This document shows, in pieces, positions 58,071 to 64,000 of a stretch of 64,000 bases of DNA. The DNA lies in NCBI RefSeq assembly GCF_026625705.1, contig NZ_CP113059.1, forward strand, positions 1,736,001 through 1,800,000. The letters run 5' to 3'. A program made the position numbers and the translations under genes. The notes beneath the pieces were generated by a model. That model was not told the origin of the DNA, made no database searches, and was given only the letters and a program-made list of their open reading frames with translations. This stretch comes from Pedobacter sp. SL55. Its GTDB lineage: Bacteria; Bacteroidota; Bacteroidia; Sphingobacteriales; Sphingobacteriaceae. The stretch's first letter is position 1. Every line of letters starts with the position of its first letter.

Positions 58071-59846
58071 ATGTCAACTTCAGTAACAAGAGTTTTCGAT
58101 CTTCTCAAATATAACCAAGAGAATTTTTCAAAAGACGAATTCATTAGCGGTAAAATAAACGGTGAGTGGCTAAAATATAGTACACAACAGTTTTGTGAAG
58201 TAACCGATAATTTAAGTAAAGGCCTTACCACTTTAGGAATTGGTAAAGGCTCTAGGGTAGCAATTATGTCTGCAAATAGGCCAGAGTGGAACATTGGCGA
58301 CTATGCAATTATGCAACTTGGAGCTTATCAAATTCCGTTATACCCCACTTTGGCAGAGCACGATGTGAAGTTTATTATTGAAGATGCAGGAATTAATGTG
58401 GTTTTTGTTGGCGACGAACTGTTGTTCGAAAAAATAAAAAAGGTAGTTGCAGATATCAAGCATGAGGTTAAGATCTACAGTTTCAACAAAGTTGAGGGTG
58501 CTAATCATTGGCAAGAACTGGTAGAAATTGGTAAGAAAACAGAGGTAGATTTAGAAAGTTATAGAGAGGCGGTAACTCCAGATGATATACTTACCCTAAT
58601 TTATACCTCGGGTACCACTGGTACACCAAAAGGAGTAATGCTAACCCACGATAACTTAGTGCAGAATTTCAAAAAATCTGCGGTATTGCTTCCTCCCAAT
58701 GTAACTCATGCACTGAGCTTTTTGCCATTGTCGCATATTTTCGAGCGAATGATTTCTTATCTATATGCCTATTTGAATATCGCCACTTATTACGCCGAAA
58801 GTATGGATACCATTGTAGCGGATATTCAATTTATAAAGCCAAGTGGATTTTCTACGGTCCCTAGGCTGCTAGAAAAAGTCTATGATAAGATAATGGAGAA
58901 AGGAAAAACGCTAACCGGTGTTAAAAAGGCAATCTTCTTTTGGTCGTTAAGCTTAGCAGAGCAATATGATACCGATAAAAATTGGTGGTATACTTTTAAG
59001 TTGGGCATTGCCAGAAAATTGGTTTTTAAGAAATGGCAGGAAGCTTTAGGTGGGAATATCCAAGTAATTATTTCGGGTGGGGCAGCTTTAAACCCACGAT
59101 TGGCAAGAGTATTTTGGGCTGCCGGTTTACCCGTTTTTGAGGGCTATGGTTTAACAGAAACCTCGCCGGTAATATCGGTAAACCACTTTGATGCCATTAA
59201 ATTCGGATCGGTAGGTACACCAATTGAAGGTGTAGAGGTTAAAATTGCGGAAGATGGAGAGATTTTAGTGAAAGGCCATAATGTAATGAAAGGCTACTAT
59301 AACAAACCCGAATTAACAGATGAGGCAATAGATAACGAGGGCTTTTTCCATACTGGTGATATTGGCGAATTTACAGATGGTTACCTAAAAATTACCGATA
59401 GGAAAAAAGAAATGTTTAAAACTGCGGGTGGCAAATACGTGGCTCCGCAGATGATTGAAAATAAAGTGAAAGAAGCACCGCTAATTGAACAGATTATGGT
59501 GCTTGGAGAGAACAGAAAGTTTCCATCGGCATTGATAGTGCCAAATTTTGAAGCGTTAAAAGCTTGGTGTAAAATTAAAGGAATTGAATATACTGATCAT
59601 GATACTTTGATAAATAATAAGGATGTTCAAGAGAAATACCATAAATTGTTAGACGAGGCGAATAAGGAGTTTGGTAAGTGGGAACAGATTAAACAATTTG
59701 CTTTGTTGGCAAAAGAATGGAGCATAGATGGTGGCGAATTAACTCCTAAATTAAGTTTAAAACGTAAAGTAATCCTCGAAAAAAATAAAGACACTATAGA
59801 AAAAATATATAAAGATGCTGAAAACTATCAACCCGAGGCTAAGTAA
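58071..59846 (+). CDS. fadD: Long-chain fatty-acid--CoA ligase (AMP-binding)
   Basis: A 591-residue adenylating enzyme that activates fatty acids to acyl-CoA, feeding beta-oxidation. The AMP-binding P-loop motif is LIYTSGTTGTPKGVMLTHDN (about 176-195). SFLPLSHIFERM, GYGLTETSPVISVN and the FHTGDIGEFTDGYLKITDRKKEMFKT hinge (Asp, Arg, Lys) are in order. The ACSL-type length fits medium-to-long-chain enzymes. The site matching the MarR operator upstream links it to the operon at 19.4-25.9 kb. The next gene overlaps its last 32 bp. Confidence 0.94.
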   Translation: MSTSVTRVFDLLKYNQENFSKDEFISGKINGEWLKYSTQQFCEVTDNLSKGLTTLGIGKGSRVAIMSANRPEWNIGDYAIMQLGAYQIPLYPTLAEHDVKFIIEDAGINVVFVGDELLFEKIKKVVADIKHEVKIYSFNKVEGANHWQELVEIGKKTEVDLESYREAVTPDDILTLIYTSGTTGTPKGVMLTHDNLVQNFKKSAVLLPPNVTHALSFLPLSHIFERMISYLYAYLNIATYYAESMDTIVADIQFIKPSGFSTVPRLLEKVYDKIMEKGKTLTGVKKAIFFWSLSLAEQYDTDKNWWYTFKLGIARKLVFKKWQEALGGNIQVIISGGAALNPRLARVFWAAGLPVFEGYGLTETSPVISVNHFDAIKFGSVGTPIEGVEVKIAEDGEILVKGHNVMKGYYNKPELTDEAIDNEGFFHTGDIGEFTDGYLKITDRKKEMFKTAGGKYVAPQMIENKVKEAPLIEQIMVLGENRKFPSALIVPNFEALKAWCKIKGIEYTDHDTLINNKDVQEKYHKLLDEANKEFGKWEQIKQFALLAKEWSIDGGELTPKLSLKRKVILEKNKDTIEKIYKDAENYQPEAK

Positions 59847-61599
59847 AAAACTGAAACACTTTTCATTATTTGCGGCAGCCTTAACATTAAATTTTAATTA
59901 CGCTAATGCCCAGGTAGAAAAGGAAAAAGATGTAAAAGCTTTTGAGTTTTTATCAAAGGAAAATGCCAAGGGATTTGAAAGAAAAGCACAAGAATTTAAA
60001 AATGGTGCGGTAGTATCTGCCCATCCAGAAGCTACGGCAGTAGGTGTAGCAATTTTAAAAAAAGGTGGTAATGCGGTAGATGCAACGGTAGCCGTAAAAT
60101 TTGCCTTAGCGGTAGTATATCCAAACGCTGGCAACATTGGCGGCGGCGGTTTTTTAATTTATCGCTCTGCTAAAGGCAAAATTGCCTCTATGGATTTTAG
60201 AGAAAAAGCACCAGCATTGGCCGGTAGGGATATGTTTTTGGATGTAAACGGTGATCCGATCTCTGAAAAAAGCAAGGAAGGCCATTTAGCAGCGGGTGTA
60301 CCAGGAAGCGTTGCCGGGATGGTTGAACTGCACAAAAAATATGGCAAACTAAAGTGGGCCGAGTTGGTTGAGCCGGCCTATCAACTGGCCAAGAATGGGT
60401 TTAAGCTAACCAAACAGCAGGCTAATGAATTAAATAGACTGAGAAGTAAGTTCCAGCAATTTAATCCGCTGGGTACAGTATTTATTAAAGAAAAAGGAGA
60501 ATGGGCCACTGGCGATGTATTGGTGCAAACAGAGTTGGCAAATACCATGCGGTTAATTCGCGATAAAGGTAGGGCTGGTTTTTACGAAGGCGAAGTTGCC
60601 GAGTTTATTGAGGCCGAAATGAAAAGGGGCGGTGGCTTAATTTCAAAAGAAGATTTAAAAAATTACCACGCTGCGTGGAGAAAGCCCATAGTAGGCGATT
60701 ATAAAGGATATAAAGTAATTACCATGCCCCCAACTTCTAGTGGTGGTATCGCGTTAGTACAAATGTTGCAGTCAGTATCTGCGTATCCGCTTTCTAAATG
60801 GGGTTTCAATGCAGATTCTACTACGCAGGTAATGGTAGAGGCAGAGCGAAGAGTATATGCAGATAGAGCAAAGCATTTAGGCGATCCAGATTTTTGGAAA
60901 GTGCCACAAAAAGAACTTTTAGAACCTGCATATAACAAAAATAGAATGGCTAGCCTAAATTGGGATAAGGCTACGCCAAGTGCCGAGATACAAGCGGGCG
61001 AATTTGCGATAAAAGAGAGTGAAGAAACTACTCACTTCTCTATAGTAGATCAAGAAGGCAATGCCGTATCGTTAACCACAACTATTAACACCTCTTACGG
61101 CAATTATGTGGTAGTAAAGGGGGCAGGCTTCTTATTAAATAACGAAATGGACGATTTTTCGGTAAAGCCAGGAGTAGCCAACTATTTTGGTTTAATTGGT
61201 TACGAAGCAAATGCCATTGCCCCAAATAAGCGCATGCTCAGTTCCATGACTCCAACTATTTTAGAAAAAGACGGAAAGCTTGCCATGGTAGTGGGCACGC
61301 CTGGCGGTTCTACCATTATGACATCCGTTTTTCAAACGATATTAAACGTAGTAGATTTTGGTATGGATATGCAGCAAGCAGTAAATGCCAAGAAATTTCA
61401 TCACCAATGGTTGCCAGATAGGGTTGATATTGAACCCAATGCTTTGACACCAGAAATACAGCAGAAATTGGAAGCAAAAGGTTATACTTTTTATAAACGT
61501 AACAGTATAGGCAGGGTAGATGCCATTTTGGTAACTAAAACAGGCCTTTACCAAACCGGTGCCGACCCAAGAGGCGACGATACCGCTGGAGGTTGGTAA
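59815..61599 (+). CDS. ggt: Gamma-glutamyltransferase
   Basis: A 594-residue periplasmic Ntn-hydrolase that transfers the gamma-glutamyl group of glutathione or hydrolyses it. The signal peptide ends near NYANAQ (about 32). Autocatalytic cleavage produces a small subunit beginning at Thr405 in EETTHFSIVDQEGNAVS. VSAHPEATAVGVAILKKGGNAVDATVAV, LNNEMDDFS, MLSSMTPTI and GTPGGSTIMTSV (oxyanion glycines) are conserved. Its start overlaps fadD by 32 bp, so translation may be coupled, though a link to fatty-acid use is not obvious. Confidence 0.95.
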   Translation: MLKTINPRLSKKLKHFSLFAAALTLNFNYANAQVEKEKDVKAFEFLSKENAKGFERKAQEFKNGAVVSAHPEATAVGVAILKKGGNAVDATVAVKFALAVVYPNAGNIGGGGFLIYRSAKGKIASMDFREKAPALAGRDMFLDVNGDPISEKSKEGHLAAGVPGSVAGMVELHKKYGKLKWAELVEPAYQLAKNGFKLTKQQANELNRLRSKFQQFNPLGTVFIKEKGEWATGDVLVQTELANTMRLIRDKGRAGFYEGEVAEFIEAEMKRGGGLISKEDLKNYHAAWRKPIVGDYKGYKVITMPPTSSGGIALVQMLQSVSAYPLSKWGFNADSTTQVMVEAERRVYADRAKHLGDPDFWKVPQKELLEPAYNKNRMASLNWDKATPSAEIQAGEFAIKESEETTHFSIVDQEGNAVSLTTTINTSYGNYVVVKGAGFLLNNEMDDFSVKPGVANYFGLIGYEANAIAPNKRMLSSMTPTILEKDGKLAMVVGTPGGSTIMTSVFQTILNVVDFGMDMQQAVNAKKFHHQWLPDRVDIEPNALTPEIQQKLEAKGYTFYKRNSIGRVDAILVTKTGLYQTGADPRGDDTAGGW

Positions 61600-61623
61600 G
61601 CTAAAATTTATTGTGTAGTGTTT

Positions 61624-61655
61624 AAGCGGGATCAACAACCGTTAATCCCGCTTTT
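61624..61655 (+). terminator. Terminator after ggt
   Basis: AAGCGGGAT (61624-61632)/ATCCCGCTT (61645-61653), loop 12 nt, followed by TTTTG TTT. Confidence 0.82.
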
Positions 61656-61695
61656 TGTTTAAACATTTTTTTGACAAGCAATTTTCTGAAATCAA

Positions 61696-61980
61696 TTAAG
61701 GGTTAGTCCCGCTGTTCATTACAAGTCCGCACTCGTACCTCGCTTGCGGGCTTTCCATTTCCATCGGGTTTAATCTACAAAGGTCTGTGCTAAAATAACA
61801 CTTGCAGCTGTTTTCGCTCTTCGAAAGGTACATTACTCGCTGTACATGGTTTGCATATCCGAAGCGGTATGGATTTGTAATTAGCGGTTTCCCAAATCTA
61901 GTATTTGTGTGCTGGTGTTTTATTGTCAGCCGCTTCAGCAGCCAGTTCACAGAAGGTTTTAAGGTCCATGGCTTACGCTA
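61696..61980 (-). repeat. Dispersed repeat element with an 84-codon ORF on the minus strand
   Basis: The minus strand from 61950 to 61696 has an ORF (MNWLLKRLTIKHQHTNTRF...YRFGYANHVQRVMYLSK...CKCYF...CGLVMNSGTNP), four Cys, no signal. A partial reverse copy of 61721-61754 and flanks is at 18880-18955 in this window. From memory very similar ORFs recur in many Bacteroidota intergenic spaces, which I cannot verify here. I treat it as a repeat or mobile-element trace rather than a normal protein gene. A 24-codon reading frame (MDLKTFCELAAEAADNK) starts just upstream, overlapping in another frame. Confidence 0.5.
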
Positions 61981-62322
61981 AATAAGCTATTGTACAAAAC
62001 CAAACCATTTTCGTACAAAAACGAACCCTATTAATTAGTCATGCGTTTAGATTTGTTTTAACCATTTAAAAAAACCCACTTTGTATGAAAATTAACCAAT
62101 CAATAGCCATCGCTATTTCCTCAACAGTACCATTTCAAAATTTAAACTTTCTTTTTTATAAGAGAAAAAACTGCTTGTAAAAGGCCAATTTACAAATTGG
62201 GATTTTCTGTAGGCATTCGTCAAAATTATAAAAAGATGTGCTACAGTTTGTCCTATAAACTTCAGCTTATGCTAACCTTTTACCAAGATTTTAACCAAAT
62301 AAATAACCATAAAATTAAATGT
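61981..62322. other. Intergenic leader of the last gene
   Basis: A+T-rich, no gene; a longer ORF start at 62197 is not credible because the signal peptide begins at 62323. I see no convincing promoter pair. Confidence 0.5.
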
Positions 62323-64000
62323 ATGAGAAACCTTTATCTAAAAATTTTAATCGTATGCCTATTCGCAATAAGCGCTAATGCACAAACTACTTATTATGTA
62401 AAAACAGACGGTACTGCCGGGGCCGCAGCCACTAGTTGGAGCAATGCATCTAATAATTTGCAAGAAGTAATTAATGCAGCAACTGCTGGCGATAAAATTT
62501 TTGTGGCAAGCGGCAACTTACCTGCCAAGTAGCATTACCAATACCGTAGGTATGGTAAGTAGCAGAGATTATGCTTTTGTGCTTAAAAATGGAGTGAGCG
62601 TTTTTGGTGGTTTTACAGGTACAGAGGCTAATGAAAACGAGCGTACAGCGGTTAACCTAACCGTTTTAAGTGGAGATTTAGCGGGTAATGATGTAGCAGA
62701 AACTACCGCAAATGCAACAAATTACATGACACTTAATAAAGCAGACAATGCTTACCATGTGGTATTGGCCATTGGTATAACTCATACTACAATTTTTGAT
62801 GGCTTTACAATAACAAAAGGAGATGCTTCAGCAACTACAGCATCAACCTTAACAATTAATGGAGAAATTATTGATAGAAGACTGGGAGGTGGTATGTATA
62901 TTCTAAACTCTGGTGCCGATTTCGTGATTTCTAATGTTACCGCAACCATTAATAGAGCCAATTTTGATACAGATGGTGCCGGTGGTGGTTTTTATATCAA
63001 TACAAGTAGCCCTACAATAAAAGATTGTGTAGTAACAAAAAATTACAGCACCCATGCAACACCTAAATCGGCAGGGGCTAATTATGGCTCTGGTATGTCT
63101 ATCGTTTTAGCTAGTAGTCCAATAGTAACCAATACCGTTTTCTCAGAAAATTTTGGAGGTTCTGGTGGTGCTGTAGGTATAAATGGTGGTGCAACTAATG
63201 ATTGCAGTCCGTTATTTACAAATTGTACATTTAGGCTTAATAGGGGTAATACAAGGGCGGGAGCTGTAGATGTAAGATCAAGCACACCTGTGTTTACTGC
63301 CTGTCTATTCTCTGAAAATACTGCTATGGGGAATAGCGGAGGAGGCGTTTATAATTATAGCGGTAGACCCTCGTTTTTGAATAATATTTTTCACAAAAAT
63401 TATGCTTCTACTTCTAATGGAGCAGCCTATGGTTCTCAAAATGGAAACTATGGTGCTGTTTTTCGCAATAACACATTTTTCGATAATAGAAATATTTATG
63501 GTAGCACGCTAAATTATAGTGCAGGTATATTCGCTTCGGCAGTAGGCACTAGCTCAGATTATCCTGATAAAAAAACGTATTTATACAATAACCTGTTTTT
63601 TGGTAGCGTGGCGCAATACAACAGTAATAAGACCACTATAGATTTTTTTATTATCGATCCTTTATTAATTGGGGCAATAAATCATAATCTCATTCAACAA
63701 ACTGCGTATACAGAGAACGGTACAAATAATAAAACTAACATGAACCCTCTTTTTATTAATACCACGCTTGGGCACACAAGTTTTTTAGCGCCAGGTAATG
63801 CTAGTGCGGCTAAAGATGCTGGTGTAGATAGCGAGAATAGTACCGCACTTGATTTCAACGGGCGAGCTCGTAAAAATGGTACCATCGATATTGGTGCAGT
63901 AGAGTATTACACGGTTTTGCCGGTGTCTTTTATCAGCTTTGCGGCAAAAGCAACTACAAATGGGGTGCAACTTAGCTGGAAGGTTGCTTCCGAAATCAAT
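62323..64000 (+). CDS. Secreted beta-helix protein (choice-of-anchor Q type), frameshifted and cut by the window end
   Basis: Signal peptide MRNLYLKILIVCLFAISANAQ from ATG 62323, then TTYYVKTDGTAGAAATSWSNASNNLQEVINAATAGDKIFVASG, the usual start of a parallel beta-helix protein. The frame stops at 62530-62532 after an extra base in GGCAACTT (62512-62518). From 62516 the next frame (TYLPSSITNTVGM...) is open to the last base. It has VFGGFTGTEANEN, many IDGFTI-like and SNGAAYGS rungs, and FNGRARKNGTIDIGAVEYY, the choice-of-anchor Q end. LPVSFISFAAKATTNGVQLSW suggests a T9SS domain beyond the window. Confidence 0.8.

Noticed and set aside
1-64000. tRNA or rRNA genes
   Set aside because: I saw no cloverleaf with a CCA-proximal stem and TTCGA loop, nor rRNA-like sequence. 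A covariance-model search would be decisive.

Overview
The window looks like a chromosomal piece of a Bacteroidota member of the Sphingobacteriaceae, most like Pedobacter (inference from gene content). Pointers are an A+T-rich sequence, TonB-dependent receptor plus DUF4374 lipoprotein, several very large secreted proteins with type IX secretion (T9SS) C-terminal domains, a PID-CTERM-like small protein, BlaI/M56 signalling genes, an S23-type four-helix-bundle ORF, and promoters of the Bacteroidota form TTG-N20-TAnnTTTG. Intergenic spaces carry many inverted repeats.

Layout. 1-1.8 kb: end of greA, a HIT protein, a higBA toxin-antitoxin cassette and a MazG-type pyrophosphohydrolase. The cassette is bounded by 38-bp direct repeats, one of which is the 3' end of the mazG gene. 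1.9-6.8 kb: AraC regulator divergent from a TonB receptor/DUF4374 pair, with a 25-bp palindrome between them. 6.9-10.4 kb: dtd, sugar kinase, SirB1-like protein, methyltransferase. 10.6-13.2 kb: frameshifted BlaI-type repressor under a palindromic operator, and an M56 membrane protein. 13.2-18.9 kb: penicillin acylase-like hydrolase, BamA-like barrel, DUF885 protein, small membrane protein. 18.9-19.3 kb: three tandem 118/119-bp repeats. 19.4-25.9 kb: fatty-acid beta-oxidation operon (MarR regulator, fadB-like fusion, S23-type ORF, fadA, acyl-CoA dehydrogenase). 26-33.5 kb: two FKBP lipoproteins, a GNA-type lectin lipoprotein, photolyase, epimerase, esterase, hydroxyacid dehydrogenase, aldose epimerase. 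33.7-48.6 kb: T9SS region with two giant surface proteins, a subtilisin, a small lipoprotein and a PID-CTERM-like protein. 48.6-55.2 kb: N-acetylglucosamine kinase and a complete RND efflux operon. 55.5-61.6 kb: M61 peptidase, small barrel protein, fadD and gamma-glutamyltransferase. 62.3-64 kb: start of another secreted beta-helix protein, cut by the window end.

Two cross-cutting observations. First, the MarR gene promoter carries TATGC-NN-GCATA sites, and the same site sits upstream of the distant fadD, which suggests one fatty-acid regulon. Second, at least eight single-base indels, five of them in homopolymer runs, break conserved genes (blaI, the M56 gene, fadB twice, the giant repeat protein, tolC, the end of M61, the last gene). 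The reading continues cleanly in the shifted frame each time, which points to uncorrected sequencing errors at least as much as to real gene decay. I did not find a clearly new multi-gene system. The best leads are the higBA cassette at the mazG 3' end, the MarR regulon, the giant T9SS repeat proteins and the dispersed repeats.
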